From: Streptosporangium carneum
Lineage (GTDB): Bacteria > Actinomycetota > Actinomycetes > Streptosporangiales > Streptosporangiaceae
Assembly: GCF_027922005.1 (NCBI RefSeq)
Contig: NZ_BSEV01000004.1
Location: 186,001-250,000 of the forward strand
Direction of reading: 5' to 3'
Length of the DNA: 64,000 bases
Of the stretch, positions 1 through 8,326 are shown piece after piece (the stretch's first letter is position 1; every line of letters begins with the position of its first letter). The position numbers and the translations under genes are program-made. The notes under the pieces are model-generated. The model saw nothing but the letters and a program-made list of their open reading frames with translations. It had not been told where the DNA came from and did no database searches.

Positions 1-2
1 TC

Positions 3-389
3 CTGCTGTCCGGGCTGATCCTCAACACGATCTTCCTGGCCGGATTCGCGATATTCGCCCACCTCAGCGTCCCCGCGGTGATCGCCATGCTGGGCGTCGG
101 GCTGGTTGGAGTGACCATGAACCCGGCGATGGCCGTACGCATCCAGCGCGTCGGCAACCCGGGGCCGCTGGTCAACACCGTCCACGCCTCCTTCATCACC
201 CTCGGGGTGATCATCGGTTCCTCGGTCGGCGGGCTGGTCATCGACGGAGAGCTTCGCTCAGGAGCGCGGCGAAGCCGCCGCCATCCACTGACGCGCCGCA
301 CAAAGGCCCTCCGCTCGGGTCCGTGCCACCAGCCGCAAGTAGTTCTCGGTGACGAAAGCAGCGATCGACATCCGGTGCATAAGCGCTGA
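3..389 (+). pseudogene. Truncated MFS transporter, C-terminal part
   Basis: The frame is open from the left edge. It encodes hydrophobic helices and the MFS-like stretches VGVTMNPAMAVR and VNTVHASFITLG, as in arabinose-efflux-type permeases. Family identity holds to about base 245 (SSVGGLVID). After that the protein turns into Arg-rich sequence (RSGARRSRRHPL) and stops at 389, so the last one or two membrane helices are gone. A short inverted repeat, GCTTCGC/GCGAAGC at about 249-273, sits at the break. The 5' part lies outside the window. The downstream regulator gene on the other strand has also lost its end here, suggesting a deletion between two convergent genes. Confidence 0.6.
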
Positions 390-419
390 GCCATGACGGT
401 CTGGCTCGAGGTCGTGCTG

Positions 420-664
420 TGCCGGTCGATGACGGCCAGGCGCACGCCCGCGGCGTCCTCGGCCTCCCAGCGCAGCAGGTCTCCCGGCTGGCACTTGAGT
501 ACCTCGCAGAGCGCGGCGAGCGTCGCGAAGCGCACCGCCTTGGCGCGGCCGTTCTTGAGTACCGCCAGGTTGGCGGGCGTGATTCCCACGCGGTCCGCGA
601 GGTCGCTCACGGCCGTCTTCCGCCTGGCCGGCATCACGTCGATGTCGACGACGATCGGCGTCAG
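420..664 (-). CDS. XRE/YozG-like helix-turn-helix regulator, 3' end lost
   Basis: The minus strand encodes PIVVDIDVMPARRK, then an HTH core with GITPANLAVLKNGRAKAV and the ending GDLLRWE. This is the small Cro/C1-type regulator that usually follows a DUF2975 gene. It overlaps the stop of the DUF2975 gene, so co-transcription is expected. No ATG lies at the expected position; CTG at 664 or a later GTG/ATG must serve. A normal product is about 70-80 residues, but this frame meets no stop before the left window edge because it runs antisense through the MFS remnant. The coordinate 420 marks only the end of recognisable family sequence. Confidence 0.6.
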
Positions 665-1146
665 ATCACATCGTCCAGCTCGGCCTGCATCTGCGCCGCC
701 TCGACGTCGCGCGCGACGGCCTGGGCGAGCAGCATCCGCAGCACGAGCACGATGAGCGCGACCCCCAGGATGGCCAGGCCAAGCCCGCCCATGATGACGG
801 TGACACCCGGGTCGTCCCGCTGGCCCGGCGCATTGAGGGCCGTGACCGCGAACCACAGGAGGGCAGCCGCCACGATCGCGCCGATCACGGTGTCCACGTA
901 CCGGAAGGCGGCGTGGGAGAACACGGTTCCGCGTCGCACCATCGTCACCAGCCGCCATACGCTGACCAGGGTGACCTGGCCCGACACCATGCCCAGGACC
1001 GTGATCACGCGCAGCGGGGTCAGCGGGAGCGACCCGTCCTCCGGGTCGGTGGCCAACGCCCACACCATCGATGCCTGTACGAACACGGTGCCGGCGAGCA
1101 CCACCACGAGCACGGCGCGAAGCGCATGCACTGCCAGCTTTCCCAT
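661..1146 (-). CDS. DUF2975 membrane protein
   Basis: A 161-residue protein with four predicted membrane helices. The first follows MGKLAVHALRAVLVVVL; a later one contains IGAIVAAALLWFAVTAL and the last LGLAILGVALIVLVLR. Length and helix pattern match DUF2975, a family of unknown function found upstream of small XRE regulators in actinomycetes and firmicutes. An ATG also exists five codons upstream, but GGAAGGA sits just before the ATG at 1146, so that start is preferred. The stop overlaps the following HTH gene, indicating one operon. The promoter region carries a perfect palindrome at 1179-1195. Confidence 0.8.
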   Translation of the reverse strand: MGKLAVHALRAVLVVVLAGTVFVQASMVWALATDPEDGSLPLTPLRVITVLGMVSGQVTLVSVWRLVTMVRRGTVFSHAAFRYVDTVIGAIVAAALLWFAVTALNAPGQRDDPGVTVIMGGLGLAILGVALIVLVLRMLLAQAVARDVEAAQMQAELDDVI

Positions 1147-1178
1147 GACCCATCCTTCCATCGATTTGCGATGAGAAT

Positions 1179-1195
1179 CTATCGAGTTTCGATAG
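1179..1195. promoter_or_regulatory. Palindrome upstream of DUF2975/HTH operon
   Basis: CTATCGA and TCGATAG flank a 3-bp spacer, giving a perfect 7-bp inverted repeat about 33 bp upstream of the chosen DUF2975 start. Its position suits an operator or promoter element, possibly bound by the XRE-type protein encoded at the end of the operon. Binding is inferred from position only. Confidence 0.5.
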
Positions 1196-1621
1196 GTGAA
1201 GCAAGGGCTGGAACGGAGGGCGGGTGGCGGTTTCGCGCCGTTACGGAGGCCTTCGGGAGGATCGTTTCCGAGGTCCTGTGGCCGCTGGGCGGGCTGATCG
1301 CGGCTCGTGTGGTGGTCGCGGCGGAAGGCGTTGGTGGTGTTGGCTCACCGTGAGCGCGTGCGAGGCGTCCTGCCGGATGCCTTCGGCACAGGACGCCGCC
1401 CCGTGCCGGCACCCCATCTTCCTGGGCGTGGACGACGTGATGAACGGCGATGTGCTGTCCACGTCGACGTGTGCCCCCAGGTGAGCACCCGAAGTTCCTC
1501 GGTGCAGGCTCCGAGGAGCATGACGCCGGTTCTACAACCACCTCTCGGCAGAGGAGCAATCCACGGTCTCGAGTATGGCGACGGTGTGGAGGTATGGGGC
1601 AGGTAGCGTGCAAACCAGCGT
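1196..1621. other. 426-bp stretch without a recognisable gene
   Basis: Open frames exist in several phases, as expected at this G+C content, but none gives a family-like protein and none has a convincing ribosome binding site. It separates two divergent units (DUF2975 operon to the left, FAD reductase to the right). I see no repeat or terminator here. Confidence 0.5.
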
Positions 1622-2794
1622 ATGGATGAGGCATCGCCCCTACCGTCGCAAGGTATGCAGACAGTGGATGTACTGGTCGTGGGTGCGGGCCTGGCCGGCC
1701 TGCGCACAGCCCGCCTGCTCGCGCAACGGGAACTGAACGTGATGGTGGTCGACCGTCGCAGGTCGCTGTCGACGGGCATCCGCACGACAGGGATCTTCGT
1801 GCGCCGCACCCTCGACGACTTCGACGTGCCGGATCATCTGCTCGGGCCAGGTGTCCGGGACGTGCTGCTGTATCCGCCGTCGCGGCGGGCACCGATCCGG
1901 CTCACCAGCGACCGGGACGAGTACCGCGTGGCCGACATGGCGGCCGTCTACGAGCACGCGCACCGCGCGGCGGAGTCGGCCGGGGCACGGGTCCTCTTGG
2001 GCGTACGGTATGTCGGCGCGTCGATGGGTTTTGTGCGGTTCGCGGGTGCGGAACCGGTGACAGCCCGGTTCATCGTCGGCGCGGACGGCGCCCGCTCCCG
2101 GGTGGCCCGTGATCTCGGTCTTGATGTCAACCGGCGCTTCCTCGTCGGCGCCGAGATCGTCCACCCGATCACGTCGGGCACGACCACCCCGGCCTTCCAC
2201 TGCGTGCTGGACCCCCGGATCGCCCCGGGGTACCTGGGATGGGTCATCGACGACGGCCGGCATGCGCATGTCGGCGTCGCGGGATATCCGAACGCGATGC
2301 GCACCGGCATCCGCCATCTGCTGGACGCCTTCGCCGCAGATGCGCCCGGCAGCACACCGCCGGCCGGGCCGGTCGAGCGCCGAGGTGGTCCGATCCCGGT
2401 CGGCGGTGTGCTGCGACGGTTGGCGTGTCCCGCCGGGCTGCTCGTCGGAGACGCGGCGGGCGCGGTGTCGCCGCTGACGGCCGGTGGGCTGGACCCCTGC
2501 CTCCGCATGTCCGAACTGGCCACGGCGGTCACCGCCGGGTACCTGCGTACTGGCGACCAACGTGTGCTGAGTCGCTACGACGGGGACGTGTTGCGGACCC
2601 GGTTCCGAGGCCGACTGTTGCTGCGCCGCGTGTTCGCCGGCATCCGATCCCCTGCCGCGGCAGAGGCGGCGGTGACCGTGCTACGCGGTCGTGCCGGCCG
2701 TGCCCTGGCGGCACGGATCCTGTTCGGCGACGGCTCGTTTCCCGAAGTCGACCCACGGCTCGCGGACCTGGCGATCGGCCGCCCTTACCGGTGA
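1622..2794 (+). CDS. FAD-dependent oxidoreductase, geranylgeranyl-reductase type
   Basis: About 390 residues. The N-terminal dinucleotide fold is VDVLVVGAGLAGL (GxGxxG), followed by the acidic end of strand 2 in VVDRR. GADGARSRVARDLGL (about residue 160) and LVGDAAGAVSPLTAGG (about 275) are the second and third FAD-binding motifs of the PHBH/geranylgeranyl-reductase fold. Such enzymes reduce prenyl double bonds or hydroxylate aromatics; the substrate is not evident. The start at 1622 has no clear ribosome binding site; an in-frame ATG at 1655 (MQTVDVLVVG) fits the family N terminus better. The end borders a Tn3 relic at about 2812. Confidence 0.75.
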   Translation: MDEASPLPSQGMQTVDVLVVGAGLAGLRTARLLAQRELNVMVVDRRRSLSTGIRTTGIFVRRTLDDFDVPDHLLGPGVRDVLLYPPSRRAPIRLTSDRDEYRVADMAAVYEHAHRAAESAGARVLLGVRYVGASMGFVRFAGAEPVTARFIVGADGARSRVARDLGLDVNRRFLVGAEIVHPITSGTTTPAFHCVLDPRIAPGYLGWVIDDGRHAHVGVAGYPNAMRTGIRHLLDAFAADAPGSTPPAGPVERRGGPIPVGGVLRRLACPAGLLVGDAAGAVSPLTAGGLDPCLRMSELATAVTAGYLRTGDQRVLSRYDGDVLRTRFRGRLLLRRVFAGIRSPAAAEAAVTVLRGRAGRALAARILFGDGSFPEVDPRLADLAIGRPYR

Positions 2795-2811
2795 CGCCGA
2801 CCGGCTCGCCT

Positions 2812-3060
2812 GTGACAGAGCGGGCGCGGCGGCGCAGGGCGTGCAGGCTCTCGCCCTTGTTCGGCTGCCGGGAGGCGGCCGACCACTTGCCGACGATGAG
2901 GGAGGCGGTGGCCTGGCCGTACTTGAGGAAACCGGCCATGCGCAGCAGGGCCGGCCAGCAGTCGACCACCAGGTCCTCATTCCACCGGGCGCCCAGCAGC
3001 GGCCCGGCGAGCGGGCAGGCCTTGTTGGCTCTCCGCTCCCGAACGTGTCCCCAGCCCCAA
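2812..3060 (-). mobile_element. Tn3-family relic: transposase fragment plus one terminal repeat
   Basis: On the minus strand WPALLRMAGFLKYGQATASL matches the Tn3 TnpA catalytic region, where the family reads like W..LLR.A.SLK.G...AS. The fragment lacks both ends and all catalytic residues. Immediately beside it, 3027-3060 holds a terminal repeat (CTCCGCTCCCGAACGTG followed by CCCCAGCC) that recurs at 7052-7086, 25314-25343 and 47983-48019. The repeat ends just before the stop of the neighbouring tetR-like gene. This is an internally deleted element end, not a functional transposon. Confidence 0.65.
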
Positions 3061-3078
3061 AGTGTGTGCCAGAGTCTG

Positions 3079-3699
3079 TCAGTTGATCCGGTCGGGATCG
3101 GGAAGGGGCCTGGTCGGTTCCTGAGCGTGCTCGGCGCGATGGGCCAGGCCATCGAGGATGAGGGCCAGTCCGGCTTCGAAAGCCGCTTGGTGGTCGATCG
3201 TCGGGACGTTGGCCGCGCGGGCCGTACTGGAGTCGGTGTCGGCTTGTTCTTCCAGGACACTGCCGACGGTGAAGCGGCTGGCGGCCATCATTGCCATCTG
3301 GGCGTCCTTCTCGGGCAGACCGGAGGCGGTGAGGAAGGCCATCTTGTGGGCGATCCGGTCGAGGTCGGCCGGGCCGGGACTGGATCCGGAGTGCAGGCGT
3401 GCGCCGTCACGGCGCATCAGCAGGGTGCGCCGGAAGCTGCGCGTGTTGTCCAGGAACCATTCCCGCCAGTCCTGACCGGGGGCCGGTAGCGGTGCTGTGG
3501 CGTGCGGCGCCATGGCGGCCTCGGCCATGGCGCTGAGGAGTTCCTTCTTATTCCGGAAGTGCCAGTAAAGCGACGGCTGTTCAACGCCCAGGCGTCTGGC
3601 CAACTGCCTGGTGCTGATGGCGTCCAGGCCGACCTCGTCGAGGAGGTCCAGCGCCTGGGCGATGACGGTCTCTCGATTCACTTTCACCACCTTTGACAA
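3079..3699 (-). CDS. TetR-class tetracycline-type repressor
   Basis: About 206 residues. The recognition helix region GVEQPSLYWHFRNKKELL is nearly that of Tn10 TetR (VEQPTLYWHVKNK). The ligand pocket is also recognisable: DNTRSF corresponds to the TetR Asn82/Phe86 region and RDGARLHSG to His100. The residues aligned with Thr103 and Arg104 are both Ser. VGSVLEEQ matches the VLEDQ helix. The longest frame starts at TTG 3699, beside operator 1; a GTG at about 3681 behind AAAGG is an alternative. The gene is divergent from a flavin monooxygenase with two tet-type operators between them, so it should repress that gene and itself. The inducer could be tetracycline-like but is not proven. Confidence 0.88.
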   Translation of the reverse strand: MSKVVKVNRETVIAQALDLLDEVGLDAISTRQLARRLGVEQPSLYWHFRNKKELLSAMAEAAMAPHATAPLPAPGQDWREWFLDNTRSFRRTLLMRRDGARLHSGSSPGPADLDRIAHKMAFLTASGLPEKDAQMAMMAASRFTVGSVLEEQADTDSSTARAANVPTIDHQAAFEAGLALILDGLAHRAEHAQEPTRPLPDPDRIN

Positions 3700-3748
3700 A
3701 CTATCACCGATAGAGTTCCCTGATGGATGTACCTATCAGTGATAGATA
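3700..3748. promoter_or_regulatory. Two tet-type operators in a divergent promoter
   Basis: CTATC-ACC-GATAG lies at 3701-3713 and CTATC-AGT-GATAG at 3733-3745. The second, within 3730-3748, differs from the classical Tn10 tetO at only a few outer bases. Centres are 32 bp apart, about three helical turns, close to the tetO1/tetO2 spacing in Tn10. A TTGACA hexamer (3693-3698) abuts operator 1. AAGGAG (about 3748-3753) follows operator 2 and serves the monooxygenase start at 3763. Confidence 0.88.
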
Positions 3749-3762
3749 AGGAGATCGATGAC

Positions 3763-5010
3763 ATGGCTCTCGCATCGGGAACCCGCCTCTTGAAGATCCT
3801 CATCTGCGGCGGCGGGATCGCCGGGCAGGCGCTGGCCTACTGGCTTGCCCACGGCGGTCACCGGGTGAAGGTCATCGAGCGCTTCCCGGCGCTGCGGGCC
3901 ACAGGCGCCCAGGTCGACCTGCGCGGCCAGGGCATCGAGGCGATCGAGCGCATGGGGCTCATGGGCGCCGTCCGGAACAAGCTCGTGGACGAGGCGGGCG
4001 TCGCGTTCGTGAACGCCTGCGGCAAGGTCAAGGCGACGATCATGGCCAACACCTCCGGGCAGGGCCGCCAGACCCTGACGTCGGAGTACGAGATCATGCG
4101 CGGTGACCTGGTGCGCATTCTCAACGACGCGACGAAGGACAACGTGGAATACGTCTTCGGCAAGAGCGTGGACGGCTTCGATCAGGATGAACATCAGGTT
4201 GTCGCACACTTTTCCGACGGATCATCGGAGGAATTCGATCTCCTGGTCGGCGCGGACGGGCAGGGATCGCGACTGCGGCGGGCGATCCTCTCTGAGGGAT
4301 TCGACCCGTATTGGCGGGTCGGCATCCACATGGCCTACTGGTTCGTCTCGCGCATCGCTTCCGACAGCAACATCCGCGACACCTACATGGTCCCGGGCGG
4401 GCGCCAGATCATGCGCCGCAGCCACAATCCGAGCGAGACGCAGGTCTACTTCGTGATGAGGGAAGACTCCGAGGAGGCTTCAGCGATTCACCGCGAGCCC
4501 ATCGAGCGCCAGCAGGAGTTCTGGGCCGGCAGGTTCGCCGGCGCCGGATGGCAGACCGAGCGCTTCATCGACGGCATGAAGACCAGCCCGTTCTTCTACT
4601 CTCAAGAGATCGTCCAGGTCCGCATCGACACCTGGTCCAAGGGTCGCGTGGTCCTGGTCGGTGACGCCGCCCACTGCGCCTCCCCCTTTAGCGGCATGGG
4701 CGTCTCCGGCGGCCTGGTGGGCGCCTACGTCCTGGCCGGAGAGATCAACCGGCACCCCGATGACCTGTCGGCGGCGCTGGCGAACTATGACGCGATGCTG
4801 AGACCCTTCGCCGAGGAGATCCAAGGCCAAGTCAACCCGCGCCTCCTGCGGTTGGGCATGCCCATGACCCAGCGCGCGATCGACGCCTTCCTCACCATCA
4901 CCGGGCTGGCCACCGCGCTACACATCCCCGACCTTGTGGCACGTTTCTCCAAGGAGGACCGCGGTGGAGACTGGCGACTCCCGGACTACCCACAACTCCA
5001 AGCCGCCTAG
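3763..5010 (+). CDS. FAD-dependent monooxygenase, TetX-related fold
   Basis: About 415 residues, starting at ATG 3763 behind AAGGAG. It is a class A flavoprotein monooxygenase: LKILICGGGIAGQALAYWL (GxGxxG), then GADGQGSRLRRAIL, then VVLVGDAAHCASPFSGMG (GD motif) near residue 300. Such enzymes use FAD, NAD(P)H and O2 to hydroxylate small molecules; TetX inactivates tetracyclines this way. The closer TetX motif GG(T/S)LDLH of the two paralogues elsewhere in the window is here QVDLRGQG, so the substrate may differ. Control by a tet-type repressor with tet-type operators is the strongest hint that a tetracycline-like molecule is the signal. Confidence 0.85.
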   Translation: MALASGTRLLKILICGGGIAGQALAYWLAHGGHRVKVIERFPALRATGAQVDLRGQGIEAIERMGLMGAVRNKLVDEAGVAFVNACGKVKATIMANTSGQGRQTLTSEYEIMRGDLVRILNDATKDNVEYVFGKSVDGFDQDEHQVVAHFSDGSSEEFDLLVGADGQGSRLRRAILSEGFDPYWRVGIHMAYWFVSRIASDSNIRDTYMVPGGRQIMRRSHNPSETQVYFVMREDSEEASAIHREPIERQQEFWAGRFAGAGWQTERFIDGMKTSPFFYSQEIVQVRIDTWSKGRVVLVGDAAHCASPFSGMGVSGGLVGAYVLAGEINRHPDDLSAALANYDAMLRPFAEEIQGQVNPRLLRLGMPMTQRAIDAFLTITGLATALHIPDLVARFSKEDRGGDWRLPDYPQLQAA

Positions 5011-5047
5011 CCGCCCGCGTCAGGTCGGTGCCTGGCGCACCCGCGAG

Positions 5048-5182
5048 GTGTCGGGTTTAGGAGATTTACCGACACTCTCTGATCAGGCCCCGCACGCCTT
5101 CTCGAAAACGGGACATCGAGCGACGAACCATGACGTCAGACGGCCGGTTCCGCCCAGGAGTTGACGACAGGGTTTCCCGACA
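5048..5182. promoter_or_regulatory. Probable res site of the Tn3 relic
   Basis: GTGTCGG (5048-5054) and CCGACAC (5069-5075) form a 28-bp inverted pair with a short AT-richer centre. A further CCCGACA at 5176-5182 and a weaker half-site at 5164-5170 follow. Repeated half-sites of about this spacing upstream of a serine resolvase are what a Tn3-type res site looks like. The 28-bp pair could alternatively be a terminator for the monooxygenase gene. Confidence 0.4.
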
Positions 5183-5219
5183 GGGAGATCGGGCTCCCCC
5201 CCTTCCCAAGGAGAGCCCG

Positions 5220-5866
5220 GTGCAGATCGTCTACTCCCGCGTCTCCACCGCGCCCCAGTCCCTGCTGCGGCAGCGCCACATCCTCACCGAGGCCGGCCTT
5301 CTTGTGCGCGTCGAGGGCGTCGCCGAGGGATTCCGGCCAGCCGACGGCGTCCTCCTCTTCGAGGACTCCGCCACCACCTCCAAGATCCCCGCGCTCGACC
5401 GGCCTGCGTTCGGCAAGATCGCGGCCAAGGCGCACCCCGGCGACACCCTGACGGTCTCGGAGCTGTTCCGGCTCTGCCGCGATCTGCTCGACATCCACGC
5501 CGTCCGTAACTGGTGCCAGGCCCGTGGCGTCGCCCTGCGCGTTCTGTCCGGACCGCTGTCGAACTTCCATGATCTGGCCGCAGGCGACGCCACCACCGCC
5601 GTCATCATCAACGTGATCACTGCCGTCGGCCAGTTCCAACGTGACATCCAGAACGAGCTCACCGTCGAGGGGGTCGCCGCCGCCGAGGCCGAAGGCCGCT
5701 ACCGCGGCCGGCCGCCCGCGCTGGACGGAGACCAGCGCGAGGACGTGCGGGCGGCCTTCGGCGAGGGCGCCTCGATCGCGGCCTGGCACGGGCTCATAGG
5801 GTAAGCCGGGCGGCTGTGCGAACCGCCCTGGCCGACCTGCTACCCGGCCAGGGCGTCCCGGCGTGA
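5220..5866 (+). pseudogene. Serine resolvase (TnpR-like) with a C-terminal frameshift
   Basis: It starts at GTG 5220 behind AAGGAG. MQIVYSRVSTAPQ carries the catalytic serine motif (Y-x-R-V-S), and DTLTVSELFRLCRDL matches the resolvase catalytic domain. The reading frame ends early as SIAAWHGLIG at 5804. Shifting by one base at about 5782 restores LARAHRVSRAAVRTALADLL and a stop at 5866, which is the missing DNA-binding HTH. A single lost C in the run gccctgg explains it. The product would retain the catalytic domain but lose most of its DNA-binding helix-turn-helix. It is convergent with the tnpA relic, which begins directly after it. Confidence 0.8.
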
Positions 5867-6925
5867 TCGAGAGGAAGGGGCAGGCGACCAGGTCGAGGTC
5901 AAGACGGCGGCCCATGTCGATGTCGATCATGCCGTACAGGTTGGCGTTGGACCAGAACAGCGGCGACAGGCCTCGCTTGTCGGCGTCAGTCATCTTCTTC
6001 TGCCAGGCGGGGTCCTTCAGGAGTGGACGTCGCGGTTGTCCTCGAAGTCGGCCGGCAGGTCCTCCTCGGGGTTGCGCCAGCGGCGGGCGCCGGCGACGTA
6101 GATCTCGCGGCGGCGCAGCGCGTCCTTCAACGACACGATCACGCACAACTCGTAAGAGGCCCGCTCGATGACCCCATTGTCGTCGACGACCGCCTCCAGC
6201 CAGCCGTCCGGCACCACCCCCTGGATGGGGACGTTCTCGCTGGCGTCGTAGTGGCGAGTGGTGTTCGGGATGTCGGCGTAGCGCTGCAGCAGGTCCACGG
6301 CGTCCATCACCGGCCGGTAGGCGGTGTTGTTGCACTTGAACTCGATCGCGGCCAGCAGCTTGGGCAGCATCCGCCGGTAGTAGGAGGTGTAGGAGCTGGT
6401 CAGCACCGTCCGTACGCGGGCCTTGTAGGCGCGGGCGTCCGCCTTCGCCTCGGCCACCAGCGCCTGCAGCGTCGCTTCCCCGCCCGGCACCGCCGGGAAC
6501 ACCACCTGCCGGACCGTGCCCTCCGGAGCCCGCAGCGATGCCTCGGCGATCGAGAACAGCTTCTCGGTCTTGCGATGCACCTTCTCGGCCTCGGCCTCGA
6601 TCGCCTTCTCGACCTTCCGCTCCGCCCGAGTGTTGATCTTCGATACCAGGCCGATGAACAGATCGACCAGCGCGTCGGTGATCTCCGTCGTCCGCGACCA
6701 CGCCAATGCGGCCACCAACGTCAACCGGACCGGCGGCCGGTTCGCCGCGAAGTCCGACGGATGCGAGGCCATCGCCCGCGCCCGCCAGGAGGCCACCAGC
6801 CGGTCGGAGTACCCGCCGAACAGATCCGCCGACAGCCCCAGCGCCTTGGCCCGCCGCAGCCTGATGATCTCCTCCAGCAGCGTCCACGCCGCGATCAGCT
6901 CCTCCGGATCCCACTCCCGACGCAC
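5867..6925 (-). pseudogene. Tn3-family transposase (TnpA), internally deleted
   Basis: The minus strand begins MRREWDPEELIAAWTLLEE, the TnpA N terminus seen again at 48139, and then jumps directly to mid-protein sequence, so most of the N-terminal DUF4158 domain is missing. The middle is well kept: NNTAYRPVMDAVDLLQRYA, IPNTTRHYDASE, DALRRREIYVAGARRWRNP. The frame stops at 6017 after NRDVHS. A shifted frame at 5867-6016 still carries RGLSPLFWSNANLYG and DMGRRLDL, but the DDE catalytic half is absent. It is therefore a dead transposase with at least two deletions and a frameshift. Confidence 0.8.
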
Positions 6926-7051
6926 CCGAAACCGCTTTCCACCTGACCGTCTCCGACACGAACACGATCAAGCAGAAACCCCAACCAACCAGCCTCATTC
7001 ACCCACCCGTGACGACCACGAACCGCAATCGCGATCACTCACACAGCTACT

Positions 7052-7086
7052 TTGGGGCTGGGGTCAGCTTCGGGAGCGGAGGGCCT
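7052..7086 (-). repeat. Tn3-type terminal inverted repeat, copy A
   Basis: Read on the minus strand it gives CCCTCCGCTCCCGAAG, then GACCCCAGCCCC. It lies about 130 bp upstream of the tnpA relic start, the same spacing as at 48 kb, and marks the outer end of this relic. The bases just outside it break the kinase gene fragment at 7103-7294. Confidence 0.7.
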
Positions 7087-7102
7087 GTTGGTAGGGCTGG
7101 CC

Positions 7103-7294
7103 TCACCAGCCGCCATCTGCGGCATTCCTGCAGGTAGGCGAAGGTGGGTCTCTGCAAAGATGGGCTGGTTGTCGGCTAGCCGAGTCCCGAGGAAGGCAAA
7201 GGCTCGAGGACAGCACGCTGCCGTCGGCTCCGACGAGCGCCACGTCGGTCTTGGAGTCGCCGCCGTCCACGGCGAGCACGGCCGTTCGGGTCAT
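7103..7294 (-). pseudogene. Truncated BadF/BadG-type sugar kinase, N-terminal fragment
   Basis: ATG 7294 overlaps the stop of the permease gene (ATGA). The first 28 or so codons read MTRTAVLAVDGGDSKTDVAL, the phosphate-1 motif (DGGxSKT) of the BadF/BadG/BcrA and N-acetylglucosamine kinase family. After about base 7210 the sequence no longer fits and a stop comes at 7103, next to a Tn3 terminal repeat. The ATPase domain is therefore lost. An N-acetylglucosamine kinase would fit with the importer and the deacetylase of this locus, but the substrate is inferred only. Confidence 0.65.
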
Positions 7295-8322
7295 TTCTCC
7301 ACCCCGGTACTCATGACGCCGCGCACGAACGTGCGCTGGAAACAAATGAAAAGGATCACTGGCACGGCGATCGTCATCATGGCGCCGGCCTGGATGTAGG
7401 CGGGTTTCGTCGAGTACAGGCCATTGAAGGTGGCCAGGCCCACCTGAAGCGGCTGGAGCTCGGGCCGGCCGGAAAGGTAGACAAGCGGGGTGAAGTAGTC
7501 GTTCCAGGTGTAGACGAAGTTGAACAGGGTGACGGCGGTGATCGCCGGCCACGCCTGCGGCACGATCACCGAACGCAACGTGCGCAGCGGTCCGGCACCG
7601 TCGATCGAGGCCGCTTCGTCCATCTCGCGCGGGATGGTCAGGAAGTACTGCCGTAGCAGGAAGACGCTGTAGGCGTTGGCGAAAAAGGTCGGCACGAGCA
7701 GCGGCAGCCAGGTGCCGACCCATCCGATCTGCGCGAAGATCGTATATGTCGGGATCAGCGTCACCGCGGTGGGCAGGAAGATCGTGGCGATGAGCAGGGT
7801 GAACAGCGGTCCGCGGCCGGGGAAGCGGAAGCGGGCGAAGCCGTAGGCGACCAGCGTGCATGACAGAACGGTCCCGATCGTGCTGATCACCGCCAGTGCG
7901 ATGGTGTTGAGCAGCAGCCGGGGGAAGTCGATCAGTTTCCAGACCGCGGCGTAGTTCGACCACTGCGGCGCCAGGGTCCAGCTGGGCTCGAGGGTGCGCC
8001 AGGAGCCGCGCCAGGTGACGGTTCCCTTCTCCGGCGCCGCCGGGTCGACGAACTCGCTCTCGGCGCGCCCCTTCTTCACCAGGGCAAGTTCGCGGACCGC
8101 GCCGTCGACCGGCACCCGGTACACGTCGTACTGACGGCCCTCATGGGTGAAGGTGCGCGGGTCGGACGGCAGCAGCGGCGCGTGCGCCTGGCTGACCTGC
8201 CGCTCGCTCTTCAGCGACGACAGCGTCATCTGGACGAGGGGCGACAGGAACGCCGCGACGATGCCGAACATCACGATCGTCATCAGCGCTGTCCGGATGC
8301 GGCGGGCTGAGTACGGGGTCAC
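7291..8322 (-). CDS. Carbohydrate ABC transporter permease, MalG type
   Basis: About 343 residues from GTG 8322 (SD GAAAGGTGA; a GTG at 8337 is also possible). Helix 1 (ALMTIVMFGIVAAFLSPL) is followed by a long extracytoplasmic loop, then five helices. The cytoplasmic EAA loop reads EMDEAASIDGAGPLRTL, the docking site for the ATPase subunit. It is the second permease of a binding-protein-dependent sugar importer. No ATPase gene is present nearby, so a shared MsiK-type ATPase is likely, as is common in actinomycetes. Confidence 0.88.
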   Translation of the reverse strand: MTPYSARRIRTALMTIVMFGIVAAFLSPLVQMTLSSLKSERQVSQAHAPLLPSDPRTFTHEGRQYDVYRVPVDGAVRELALVKKGRAESEFVDPAAPEKGTVTWRGSWRTLEPSWTLAPQWSNYAAVWKLIDFPRLLLNTIALAVISTIGTVLSCTLVAYGFARFRFPGRGPLFTLLIATIFLPTAVTLIPTYTIFAQIGWVGTWLPLLVPTFFANAYSVFLLRQYFLTIPREMDEAASIDGAGPLRTLRSVIVPQAWPAITAVTLFNFVYTWNDYFTPLVYLSGRPELQPLQVGLATFNGLYSTKPAYIQAGAMMTIAVPVILFICFQRTFVRGVMSTGVEK

Positions 8323-8326
8323 CGGG

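Noticed and set aside
5136..6998. A 620-codon minus-strand frame covering the resolvase and tnpA relic
   Set aside because: Only the stretch at 5867-6016 is TnpA-like; the rest is Arg/Gly-rich antisense of other reading frames.
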